Below, in pieces: positions 21,869 to 29,596 of a DNA stretch of 64,000 bases (the first letter of the stretch is position 1; each line of letters begins with the position of its first letter). The position numbers and the translations under genes are program-made. The notes beneath the pieces are model-generated. The model had not been told where the DNA came from. It was given only the letters and a program-made list of their open reading frames with translations, and did no database searches. Origin of the DNA: CAINDZ01 sp041908585 (GTDB taxonomy: Bacteria; Krumholzibacteriota; Krumholzibacteriia; LZORAL124-64-63); contig JAYRFB010000199.1 of the NCBI GenBank assembly GCA_041908585.1, positions 1-64,000 of the forward strand. The letters are read 5' to 3'.

Positions 21869-21888
21869 AATGTAGAGGTGTCTAACAA
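21869..21888 (+). promoter_or_regulatory. Second DtxR-like operator, overlapping the feoB ribosome-binding site
   Basis: ATGTAG-AGGTGT-CTAACAA keeps the TAG-N6-CTA core and the full right half (CTAACAA) of the box at 21073. It ends at the base before the feoB ATG, and GAGGTG within it is the only Shine-Dalgarno candidate. The left half is degenerate. Confidence 0.6.
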
Positions 21889-24021
21889 ATGAAAAAGACT
21901 CTTCCAGATGCGCCGTCGCCGTCGGAGCGGCCCCTGCGCGTGGCGATCGCGGGCAACCCGAACAGCGGCAAGAGCTCCCTCTTCAATGCCCTGACCGGCG
22001 GGCGCCAGCGCGTCGGGAACTACCCCGGGGTCACGGTCGAGAAGCGGGACGGCTGGTATGTGCAGGCCGGTCGCGAGGTGCGGGTGCGGGACCTGCCCGG
22101 CACCTACAGCCTGGCCTCGCAGTCGGCAGAGGAGAGGCTGGCCCGTGAGGACCTGATCCACGGTCGCCATGACGTGGTGGTCGTGGTCGTCGACACGCTG
22201 GTGCTGCAGCGCGGGCTGCTGCTGCTGCTGCAGGTGGTCCAGCTGGGAGCGCGCACCGTGCTCTGCCTGAACATGGCCGACGAGGCGTTGCGGGCCGGGC
22301 TGCGGCTGGACCTCGAGCGGCTGGGCGGGCTGCTCGGCATGCCGGTGGTGACCACCGTCGCGCACCGCGGCGAGGGCATCGCCGAGCTGCGCGCCGCCCT
22401 CGAGGCGGCAGCCGGGGGCACCGCCGCCGACCCGACGATGGCGATCGGCGGCCCGGCGGCGCCGGCGCTGGCGGCGCTCGCGGCGCAGCTGGCGGCCGGC
22501 GGGCTCGGCGACGGCGGGCCCGCCTGGCTGGCGACGCGCCTGCTGGCGGGGGACCAGGCAGTCCAGGACCTGCTGCTGGGACGGGGCGAGGCGGGCGCGG
22601 CGGCCGTGGCCCGGGCGACGGACCTGCGGCGCGAGCTGGAGCGGGAGACCGGCCACGACATCGGGCTGGTCGTGAGCAACGGCTACGCCACGGCGGTGAC
22701 CTCGCTGCTGCGCACGTGCGTGCTGGCGGGCGCGCGGCCGGACACCCATGCGACGACGCGCCGCATCGACCGCGTGCTGGCGCACCGGGCCTGGGGCCTG
22801 CCCCTGTTCCTGCTGGTGATGTACGCCATCTTCTGGGTGACCTTCACCGTCGGCGCCATCCCGATGGGCTGGGTCGAGGCGGGCGTGGGCGCGTTGACGG
22901 AGACGATCGGCGGCGCCTGGCCCGAGGCCTCGGCTCCCGTGCTGCGCTCGCTGGTGCTGGACGGGATCATCGCCGGCGTGGGCGGCGTCATCGTCTTCCT
23001 GCCCAACATCATCCTGCTGTTCCTGGGCCTCTCCTTCCTGGAGGACACGGGCTACCTGGCGCGGGCCGCGTTCCTGCTGGACCGCCTGCTGCACCGGTTC
23101 GGCCTGCACGGCAAGTCGTTCGTGCCGCTGCTGACCGGCTTCGGCTGTTCCATCCCCGGGGTGATGGCCACGCGCACGCTGGACAACGAGCGCGACCGCC
23201 TGGCAACGATGCTCGTGCTGCCTCTGATGTCGTGCGGCGCCCGCCTGCCCATCTGGATGCTGCTGATCCCCGCCTTCTTCCCGCCGGCGTGGCACGCGCC
23301 GGTGCTGTGGCTGATCTACTTCGGCGGCGTCGCCCTGGCGCTGCTGCTGGCCTGGCTGCTGCGGCGCACGCTGCTGGCCGGTGAACCCACGCCGTTCGTG
23401 CTGGAGCTGCCGCCGTACCGGTTGCCGACATTGAAGGCCGTCGGGCAGCGCATGTGGGAGCGCTCGGCGGTCTACCTGCGCAAGGCCGGCACCGTCATCC
23501 TGGTCATTTCGATCCTGCTGTGGGCCCTAACGGTCTGGCCGCGACCTGCCGAATACAGGGTGGACCGGGAACTGGCCGCCGGCCACGTCTACACCGGGGA
23601 GCAGGTGGCGGGGCTGCGCGCCGCCGAGGACCTGCGGGCCTCGCTGGCCGGGCGGATCGGCGTGGCGCTGGAGCCCGTGTTCCGACCGCTGGGCTTCGAC
23701 TGGCGCATCGTGACCGCCTCGCTGGGGGCGTTCGCCGCGAAGGAGGTCTTCGTCGCGCAGATGGGGATCGTCTACGCGCTGGGCGAGGTCGACGAGGGCA
23801 GCACCGCCCTGCGCGAGACGCTTCGCCGCGACTACCCGCCCCTGGTGGGCGTGTCGCTGATCCTGTTCCTGCTGATCGGGACGCCGTGCATGGCCACCGC
23901 CGCGGTGGTCAGGCGCGAGTCCGGGAGCTGGAAGTGGGCTGCCGTGCAGTTCGGCGGCCTGACCGCGATCGCCTGGCTGGCGGGGTTCGCGGTGCATTCG
24001 CTGGGGAGCCTGGTCGCCTGA
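21889..24021 (+). CDS. feoB: Ferrous iron transporter FeoB
   Basis: 710 residues. The N-terminal G domain has G1 G-N-P-N-S-G-K-S-S (near 24), G2 Thr in N-Y-P-G-V-T-V-E, G3 D-L-P-G and G4 N-M-A-D. A helical spacer follows, then the membrane domain with two Gate regions, the first containing G-F-G-C-S-I-P-G-V-M-A-T-R-T. It imports Fe2+ across the inner membrane under GTPase control. The length is normal, slightly short. The gene lies directly behind the DtxR-FeoA fusion, which supplies the only FeoA in view; there is no FeoC. An operator-like repeat overlaps its ribosome-binding site, so Fe-dependent repression is likely. Confidence 0.96.
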   Translation: MKKTLPDAPSPSERPLRVAIAGNPNSGKSSLFNALTGGRQRVGNYPGVTVEKRDGWYVQAGREVRVRDLPGTYSLASQSAEERLAREDLIHGRHDVVVVVVDTLVLQRGLLLLLQVVQLGARTVLCLNMADEALRAGLRLDLERLGGLLGMPVVTTVAHRGEGIAELRAALEAAAGGTAADPTMAIGGPAAPALAALAAQLAAGGLGDGGPAWLATRLLAGDQAVQDLLLGRGEAGAAAVARATDLRRELERETGHDIGLVVSNGYATAVTSLLRTCVLAGARPDTHATTRRIDRVLAHRAWGLPLFLLVMYAIFWVTFTVGAIPMGWVEAGVGALTETIGGAWPEASAPVLRSLVLDGIIAGVGGVIVFLPNIILLFLGLSFLEDTGYLARAAFLLDRLLHRFGLHGKSFVPLLTGFGCSIPGVMATRTLDNERDRLATMLVLPLMSCGARLPIWMLLIPAFFPPAWHAPVLWLIYFGGVALALLLAWLLRRTLLAGEPTPFVLELPPYRLPTLKAVGQRMWERSAVYLRKAGTVILVISILLWALTVWPRPAEYRVDRELAAGHVYTGEQVAGLRAAEDLRASLAGRIGVALEPVFRPLGFDWRIVTASLGAFAAKEVFVAQMGIVYALGEVDEGSTALRETLRRDYPPLVGVSLILFLLIGTPCMATAAVVRRESGSWKWAAVQFGGLTAIAWLAGFAVHSLGSLVA

Positions 24022-24064
24022 GGGCCAGGGGACGTTCAACCGGTTCGACACGGGAGGGCTGGCA

Positions 24065-24874
24065 ATGTTCAAGCGCATGCGCATCATCGTCGTGCTCGTG
24101 GTGGCGGTCACGTTCGGCGGTGCAGCAGCGACCGTGCGCGCCGCCGACACGCTCGAGACCTGGGACGCGGGCAGCGGCAACATCGACTTCTACCTGACGA
24201 TGGACGGCATGGGACGCAGCCTCGAGGAGCAGGGCGTGGCCGGCGACATGCTGCTGGGCTGGGGCGTGGCCGACCGCTTCTCCACGTACCTGTCGGTGGC
24301 GCTGGCGGCCGACGGCACGCTGGCCGACGGCGACGCGGCCCTGGGCGTCGGCCTGTTCGGGACGCCGCTCGACACCGACCACGTCGACCTGGACCTGGTG
24401 CTGGACCTGTGCGCCGGCGGCAGCGGGCTGCACGACCTGTGCGTGGGGCCGGCGCTCGAGCTGAACCTCGACGCGTCGCCCGACCTGTCGACCTGGGGCG
24501 CGTACGCGCGCGCGGGCCTGGCCATCTCCGGGCGCGAGGTCGGACAGGAGGGCGCCAAGCTCGGCGGCTCGGGCGGGCGGGTTGCCGACCGCGTGCTGAC
24601 CGTCGGCGCGTACCGTGCGCTCGGCGCGCGCAGCCAGCTGCTGCTCGAGTACGACCTGACCTGGCTCGACGAACCGGAAGCCGGCGCCCCGACTGTCGAG
24701 CGCGGCGGCCTGGCGCTGGGTCTCAACCGGATGCTCGGCGAGAACCTCGAGCTGATCACGCAGGGCACGTGGGACGTGCCGCAGGCCGGCCAGGACGGTG
24801 CGCTCGGCTTCACGATCGGCTTCATCGCCGGGCTGCCCGGGGGTGGCGCAACGGCGCTGCGCGACTTACCTTGA
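24065..24874 (+). CDS. Putative outer-membrane beta-barrel protein of the Feo operon
   Basis: 269 residues with a signal peptide (I-I-V-V-L-V-V-A-V-T-F-G-G-A-A-A, cleaved after V-R-A-A). The mature part shows alternating hydrophobic strands with Gly and acidic turns (L-A-L-G-L-N-R-M-L-G-E-N-L-E-L, G-A-L-G-F-T-I-G-F-I-A-G-L), as in small outer-membrane barrels. It starts 43 bases after feoB with a GGGAGGG site, so it is probably co-transcribed. A role in bringing iron across the outer membrane or sensing envelope state is a guess from position only; I recognise no family. Confidence 0.7.
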   Translation: MFKRMRIIVVLVVAVTFGGAAATVRAADTLETWDAGSGNIDFYLTMDGMGRSLEEQGVAGDMLLGWGVADRFSTYLSVALAADGTLADGDAALGVGLFGTPLDTDHVDLDLVLDLCAGGSGLHDLCVGPALELNLDASPDLSTWGAYARAGLAISGREVGQEGAKLGGSGGRVADRVLTVGAYRALGARSQLLLEYDLTWLDEPEAGAPTVERGGLALGLNRMLGENLELITQGTWDVPQAGQDGALGFTIGFIAGLPGGGATALRDLP

Positions 24875-24883
24875 CCTCAAACA

Positions 24884-24897
24884 GGACAAAGTTGTCC
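24884..24897 (+). promoter_or_regulatory. 14-bp palindrome GGACAA-AG-TTGTCC
   Basis: A perfect inverted repeat, extendable to 20 bases with one mismatched pair (24881-24900). It lies between a TTGACC (24871) and the start of the DUF438/hemerythrin gene. It has the shape of an operator for a dimeric regulator. It does not match the FNR, NorR or NsrR consensus forms I know, so the regulator is unassigned. A second hairpin (CGGGGG-N7-CCCCCG, 24908-24926) follows in the leader. Confidence 0.5.
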
Positions 24898-24948
24898 AGT
24901 TATTGAGCGGGGGTTTTCATCCCCCGGGGTCAGCCGGGAGGCCGCGCC

Positions 24949-26190
24949 ATGAGCGAGTTGATCCACGACCAGCAGCGCCGGATGGCCCTGCTCAAGCACA
25001 TGATCCTGCAGCTGCACGGGGGCGAGGCGCCGGACGCCGTTCGCCCACAGTTGATCCGCCTGCTCGGCCGCGTGCCCTATGACGAGGTGGTGGCCGTCGA
25101 GCAGGAGCTCATCGGCGAGGGCATGCCCACCGAGGAGATCCTCAAGTTCTGCGACCTGCACAAACTGGCGTTGAACCCGAGCCTGCTGCCGGACGAGGAG
25201 CGGCCGGTGCCGGCGGGGCATCCCGTCGACGTCATGCGCGCCGAGAACCGGGCGCTGGGCTGGGAACTGGATGCGGTGCGCGCGTTGTTCGACCAGGTCG
25301 CGGCGCCGGACGCGGAGGCCGACGCCACCGAACTGCTTCACGACCTGCGCGTGCGCTTCAATGCGCTGATGGACGTGGAGAAGCACTACCTGCGCAAGGA
25401 GCACCTGCTGTTCCCGTTCCTGGAGAAGCGCGGGATCACCGGGCCGCCGACCGTGATGTGGGGCAAGCACGACGAGGCGCGGGCGCTGCTCAAGGGCGCC
25501 GTCGAGACCCTGGCCGCGGCCGCGGGAGCGACGGCCGGCGAAGCGAGGGCGCTGGTCCCGCTCGTGCTCCAGCCGGCGGTCGAGGCCATCGCCGGCATGA
25601 TCGACAAGGAACAGCAGATCCTGCTGCCGATGTGCCTGGACGCGCTGGACGAGGCCGAGTGGGGCGCGATCGCCGACGGCAGCGGCGACCTGGGTTATTG
25701 TCTGGTCGTGCCCGAGGCGAGCTGGCGACCGGCGGGCGCCGCGCCGGTGGCCGCGACCGGCGACGGCCGCGTGCGCCTGCCGTCCGGGTCGTTCACGCCG
25801 GCGCAGCTGCAGGCCGTGCTGAACACCATTCCCTTCGACATCACGTTCGTGGATGCGGACGACACCGTGCGCTACTTCAGCGAGGGACGCGAGCGCATCT
25901 TCGCCCGCACGCGCGCGATCATCGGCCGCAAGGTCGAGTACTGCCACCCGCCCAAGAGCGTGGCCATCGTCCAGAAGATCCTCTCGGACTTCCGCGAGGG
26001 CCGCGAGACGCACGCCCAGTTCTGGATCGAGCTGGGCGGGAAGTTCCTCTGCATCGAGTACTTCGCGCTGCACGACGAGGCCGGGGAGTTCCTGGGCACG
26101 CTCGAGGTCAGCCAGGACCTGACCGCCAAGCGCGCGCTGAGCGGCCAGCAGCGGCTGCTCAACTACGTCCAGGAGGGCGGCCATGAGTGA
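24949..26190 (+). CDS. DUF438, hemerythrin HHE and PAS domain protein
   Basis: 413 residues. Residues 1-80 form a DUF438 domain (L-K-H-M-I-L-Q-L-H-G-G-E, then L-C-D-L-H-K). Residues 95-240 form a hemerythrin-like HHE four-helix bundle (V-E-K-H-Y-L-R-K-E-H-L-L-F-P-F-L-E, W-G-K-H-D-E, and a later D-K-E-Q-Q-I-L-L-P-M). Residues 285-400 are a PAS domain of the type found with DUF438 (D-I-T-F-V-D-A-D-D-T-V-R-Y-F-S). The HHE part should bind a di-iron centre for O2 or NO. The PAS could hold a cofactor. The gene is followed by a DUF1858/DUF2249 gene with an 8-base overlap. A role in oxygen or nitrosative stress handling is inferred from family associations. Confidence 0.87.
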   Translation: MSELIHDQQRRMALLKHMILQLHGGEAPDAVRPQLIRLLGRVPYDEVVAVEQELIGEGMPTEEILKFCDLHKLALNPSLLPDEERPVPAGHPVDVMRAENRALGWELDAVRALFDQVAAPDAEADATELLHDLRVRFNALMDVEKHYLRKEHLLFPFLEKRGITGPPTVMWGKHDEARALLKGAVETLAAAAGATAGEARALVPLVLQPAVEAIAGMIDKEQQILLPMCLDALDEAEWGAIADGSGDLGYCLVVPEASWRPAGAAPVAATGDGRVRLPSGSFTPAQLQAVLNTIPFDITFVDADDTVRYFSEGRERIFARTRAIIGRKVEYCHPPKSVAIVQKILSDFREGRETHAQFWIELGGKFLCIEYFALHDEAGEFLGTLEVSQDLTAKRALSGQQRLLNYVQEGGHE

Positions 26191-26719
26191 GCGGCCGGCG
26201 ATCACGCCGCAGATGAAGGTGGGCCAGCTCCTGGACGCGTACCCGGAGCTGGAGGAGGCGCTCATCGCCATCGCGCCGGAGTTCGCGCGCCTGCGCAACC
26301 CGGTGCTGCGCAGGACCGTGGCGCGGGTGACGTCGCTGCAGCAGGCGGCGCAGGTGGGGGGCGTCCCGCTGGGAGAGCTGATCACGCGCCTGCGGGAGAC
26401 GGCCGGGGTCGAGGAGGCCTACGTCGCCGGTGGTGAGGCCGCGGAAGCGTCGGGAACCGGGACCGGCGAGCGCCCCGACTGGCTCCACGGCGTGGCCGTC
26501 GTCTCGCGCGATGATGCGCGCGCCGATATCGCCGCCGGCGAGCACCCGCTGCCGCGGGTGATGGCGGCCGTGGGCGCGCTCAAGGCGGGCCAGGCGCACC
26601 TGCTGGTGACGCCGTTCGTGCCGGCGCCGCTGCTGGACAAGGCGAGGGCGATGGGCCTGCAGGTGTGGACCGAACAGGCCGGGCCGCAGGAGTTCCGCAA
26701 CCTGATCGCGCGGGTCTAG
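26183..26719 (+). CDS. DUF1858 and DUF2249 domain protein
   Basis: 178 residues. The N-terminal part (about 10-75) is DUF1858-like (M-K-V-G-Q-L-L-D-A-Y-P-E-L-E-E-A-L-I). The C-terminal 85 residues are DUF2249-like, with L-P-R-V-M-A-A-V-G-A-L-K-A-G-Q and L-L-V-T-P-F-V-P-A-P-L-L. These domains occur with hemerythrin HHE and iron-sulfur repair proteins of the ScdA/YtfE neighbourhood. The ATG is inside the upstream gene (ATGAGTGA overlap) behind AGGAGGG, so the two proteins are translated together and probably act together. No catalytic residues are evident. Confidence 0.82.
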   Translation: MSERPAITPQMKVGQLLDAYPELEEALIAIAPEFARLRNPVLRRTVARVTSLQQAAQVGGVPLGELITRLRETAGVEEAYVAGGEAAEASGTGTGERPDWLHGVAVVSRDDARADIAAGEHPLPRVMAAVGALKAGQAHLLVTPFVPAPLLDKARAMGLQVWTEQAGPQEFRNLIARV

Positions 26720-26788
26720 CCTGGATCATTCGGGATGGACCGGCCGCACGGACGCGCGCGATTGGAACTACCTCGACAGCCCTTCCGT

Positions 26789-26797
26789 TGCTACCAT
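26789..26797 (+). promoter_or_regulatory. Extended -10 promoter element of the efflux operon
   Basis: TGCTACCAT, 56 bases upstream of the TolC-like start. It matches the TGN-TANNAT form seen upstream of other genes in this window. No good -35 at 17 bases. Confidence 0.4.
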
Positions 26798-26852
26798 TCC
26801 CTGCCGGGCGACTTTCGCGCCCCGGACGAACCGGACCGGCAGGTGGGACCGC

Positions 26853-28319
26853 ATGTCATCCCGAATCGCGACCTTCACTGCGCGCGGCAGCCTGCTGTTG
26901 CCGGCGCTCCTGCTCGCCGGCTGCGCCGCGGCCCCGCCGCGCGTCGGCGGCGTCGCCGGCGTGGCGCCCGGCCCGGGCCGGCCGTGGGAGCCGCCCGCCA
27001 CTGCCGTCGCCCCGCCGGCGCCGGCGCCGGCGGGCCTGGACCCCGACACGATCCCCGGCCGCCTGGCCGCGCTGACCCTCGCCGAGGTTGTCGACATCGC
27101 CCTGGCCAACAGCCCGGCCACGCGCGCGGCCTGGGCCGACGCGAAGGCCGCCGCAGCCGGCTACGGCGCGGCGCGCGGCGACCGCCTGCCGGAGGTCGAC
27201 GGGACCGCGGGCGTCTCGCGCGGCAACGGCAACGGATCCGGCGACTGGGAGACGACGTACGGTCCGGGCGCCAGCCTCTCGTGGCGCCTGCTCGACTTCG
27301 GCGGCCGCGGCGATCGCGTGGAGGCCGCGCGGCAGGTGCTGCTCGCGGCCGACTGGACGCACAACGCCGTGATCCAGGACGCGATCCTCGGGGCCGGGAC
27401 GGCCTTCTACCGCCACGCCGGGGCGCGGGCCATCCTCGAGGCGAACCGCGCCTCGTACGCCGAGGCCGAGAGCAGCGTCGTTGCCGCCGAGACGCGCCAC
27501 GAGGTGGGCCTGGCCACCATCGCCGACGTGCTGCAGGCGCGCACGGCGCGGGCGCAGGCGCGCCTCGCGGTGCACGACGTCGAGGGCCAGGTGCGCGTGA
27601 CGAAGGGCGCGCTCGCGGTGGCGATGGGGCTGCCCGCCGACACGCCCTGCGACGTGGCGATCGGCGTGCCGGAGATCCCGCTCGACGACGTGGCGCACGA
27701 CGTCGAGGAGCTCATCGCGCGCGCGGTCGCCTCGCGGCCGGACCTGCAGGCGGCGCAGGCGCGCGCGCAGGCGGCGCTGGCGCGGGCCGACGCCGCGCGC
27801 TCGGACCTGCTGCCGTGGCTTTCGGTGTCGGGCTCGGCGGGCCGGACCTGGACCGGGGGCGAGGACGGCTACCGCGACCGCGGCACCGGCTCGCTCGTGT
27901 TGAACCTGCCGCTGTTCGGCGGCTTCTCCGGCCGGCATGACCTGGCGCGCGCGCGCGCCGAGGCCGAGGCCGCCGCCGAGCGCGCCCGCGGCCTGCGCCA
28001 GCAGGTCGTCTACGAGGTCTTCGTCTCGCACAGCGACTTCCTGACCGCCACCGAGCGCGTGCGCACGGTGGGAGAGCTGCTGGCCAGCGCCACCCGCTCG
28101 GGGGAAGTGGCCGCCGGCCGCTACCGCGAGGGCGTGGGCGACATCCTCGACCTGCTCTCGGCGCAGCGCGCGCTGGCCGAGGCGAGGGCGCAGGACGTGA
28201 ACGCGCGGCTCGGCTGGTTCATCGCCCTGGCGCAGCTGGCGCGCGACGCCGGCGTGCTCGGGCTGCACGGCGACAATCCCCTGGCCCCCGGCAACCTGCA
28301 CCCCGAGGTCGAACGATGA
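26853..28319 (+). CDS. TolC/OprM-type outer-membrane efflux lipoprotein
   Basis: 488 residues with a lipoprotein signal (L-L-P-A-L-L-L-A-G-C), a Pro/Ala-rich linker to about residue 65, then two homologous outer-membrane efflux protein repeats. The first has L-A-E-V-V-D-I-A-L-A-N-S-P-A-T-R-A and the second L-I-A-R-A-V-A-S-R-P-D-L-Q-A-A-Q. Long amphipathic helices flank short barrel strands (L-S-W-R-L-L-D-F-G-G-R; L-V-L-N-L-P-L-F-G-G-F). A trimer would form the outer-membrane exit duct of a tripartite pump. The start follows AGGTGGG. The stop overlaps the ATG of the adaptor gene (ATGA), giving translational coupling across the whole pump. Confidence 0.93.
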   Translation: MSSRIATFTARGSLLLPALLLAGCAAAPPRVGGVAGVAPGPGRPWEPPATAVAPPAPAPAGLDPDTIPGRLAALTLAEVVDIALANSPATRAAWADAKAAAAGYGAARGDRLPEVDGTAGVSRGNGNGSGDWETTYGPGASLSWRLLDFGGRGDRVEAARQVLLAADWTHNAVIQDAILGAGTAFYRHAGARAILEANRASYAEAESSVVAAETRHEVGLATIADVLQARTARAQARLAVHDVEGQVRVTKGALAVAMGLPADTPCDVAIGVPEIPLDDVAHDVEELIARAVASRPDLQAAQARAQAALARADAARSDLLPWLSVSGSAGRTWTGGEDGYRDRGTGSLVLNLPLFGGFSGRHDLARARAEAEAAAERARGLRQQVVYEVFVSHSDFLTATERVRTVGELLASATRSGEVAAGRYREGVGDILDLLSAQRALAEARAQDVNARLGWFIALAQLARDAGVLGLHGDNPLAPGNLHPEVER

Positions 28320-29596
28320 AGTGGCGCAAGCGTGGGCGCGTGATCACGGCGGCGGCGGCGGTGCTGGCGGTCGTCGTGGTGGTCGGTGCGGCGGGACCGG
28401 GTGGCGAGGCCGGCAAGGCGGGCGGGGCCGCCCAGCCGTCGGTCGGCGACAAGGGTGCAGCCGGCGACAAGCCCGCCGCCGCGGAGAAGCCCGGCACCGG
28501 GAAGCCCGCTGCCGGCGGTCGCGGCGGCCCGGCGCCGGTGGTCACCGCGCCGGTGAAGGTGCAGCCGATGCCGGTGCTGGCGGCGGCAGTCGGCACGGTC
28601 GAGCCCATCGAGTCGGTATCGGTGCGCCCGCAGGTCGGCGGCGTCGTCACCGAGGTCGCGTTCACCGAGGGCCAGGACGTGCGCGCGGGCCAGGTGCTGT
28701 ACCGGCTCGACGCGCGGCCGCTGCAGGCGGCGCTCGACGCGGCGCAGGCGCAGCTGGCGCGCGACCAGGCGCAGGCGGCCAATGCGCGCGCGCAGGCCGA
28801 GCGCTACGCGCGGCTGGTGGAGAAGGACTACGTCACCCGAGAGCAGGCCGACGCCGCCGGCACGCAGGCGGCGGTCTACGCCGCGGCCGTCGCCGCCGAC
28901 GAGGCGGCCGTGCGGCAGGCGAAGCTGAACCTGGCCTACGCGACCGTCACGTCGCCGGTCGCCGGGCGCGCGGGCGCCGCGCTCGTGAAGAAGGGCAACG
29001 TCGTGGCCGCGGGGGGCGGCCCGCTCGTGGTGGTCAACCAGCTGGACCCGATCCGCGTGGCCTTCGCGCTGCCGGGCGGGCGCCTGGGCGAACTGCGCCG
29101 GCACCACGCCACCGCGCCGCTGGTCGTGCGCGCGCGGCCGTCCGGCGCGGCGGCGGGAGAGTCGGCCACCGGGAAGCTCGTGTTCATCGACAACGCCGTC
29201 GGCGCCTCGACCGGTACCGTGGCCCTGAAGGCCGAGTTCGCCAACGCGGACCTGCAGCTGTGGCCCGGGCAGTTCGTCGACGTCGAGGTCGAGCTGGCGA
29301 TCGAGCCCGCGGCCGTGACCGTGCCGGCGGCCGCCGTCGTGACCGGGCAGGCCGGCGCCTTCGTCTTCGTCGTCGACGGCGAGGGCAAGGCGCAGCGGCG
29401 GCCGGTGACCGTGCGCCGTACCATCGGCGGGCAGTCCGTGGTCGAGGGCGAGCTGGCGGACGGCGAGCCCGTCATCGTCGACGGGCAGATCCGCGTCGTG
29501 CCCGGCGCGGCCGTGCAGGTCAAGGGGCCGGGGGCCGGCGACAAGGCCGGCGCCGCGGCCGCCGGCGGCCAGGCGCCCCAGGGCGGCGGCAAATGA
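28316..29596 (+). CDS. RND efflux periplasmic adaptor subunit
   Basis: 426 residues. It has an N-terminal membrane anchor or signal (about 10-28), then a low-complexity Gly/Ala/Pro/Lys linker to about 80. The adaptor core has the biotinyl-lipoyl half (V-E-P-I-E-S-V-S-V-R-P-Q-V-G-G-V-V-T-E-V), a coiled-coil hairpin rich in Ala/Gln (D-A-A-Q-A-Q-L-A-R-D), beta-barrel and membrane-proximal domains. It closely resembles MdtA-type adaptors (A-T-V-T-S-P-V-A-G-R-A-G). The C-terminal tail is again Gly/Ala-rich. It links the RND pump to the TolC-like duct. It is coupled on both sides by ATGA overlaps. Confidence 0.94.
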   Translation: MKWRKRGRVITAAAAVLAVVVVVGAAGPGGEAGKAGGAAQPSVGDKGAAGDKPAAAEKPGTGKPAAGGRGGPAPVVTAPVKVQPMPVLAAAVGTVEPIESVSVRPQVGGVVTEVAFTEGQDVRAGQVLYRLDARPLQAALDAAQAQLARDQAQAANARAQAERYARLVEKDYVTREQADAAGTQAAVYAAAVAADEAAVRQAKLNLAYATVTSPVAGRAGAALVKKGNVVAAGGGPLVVVNQLDPIRVAFALPGGRLGELRRHHATAPLVVRARPSGAAAGESATGKLVFIDNAVGASTGTVALKAEFANADLQLWPGQFVDVEVELAIEPAAVTVPAAAVVTGQAGAFVFVVDGEGKAQRRPVTVRRTIGGQSVVEGELADGEPVIVDGQIRVVPGAAVQVKGPGAGDKAGAAAAGGQAPQGGGK

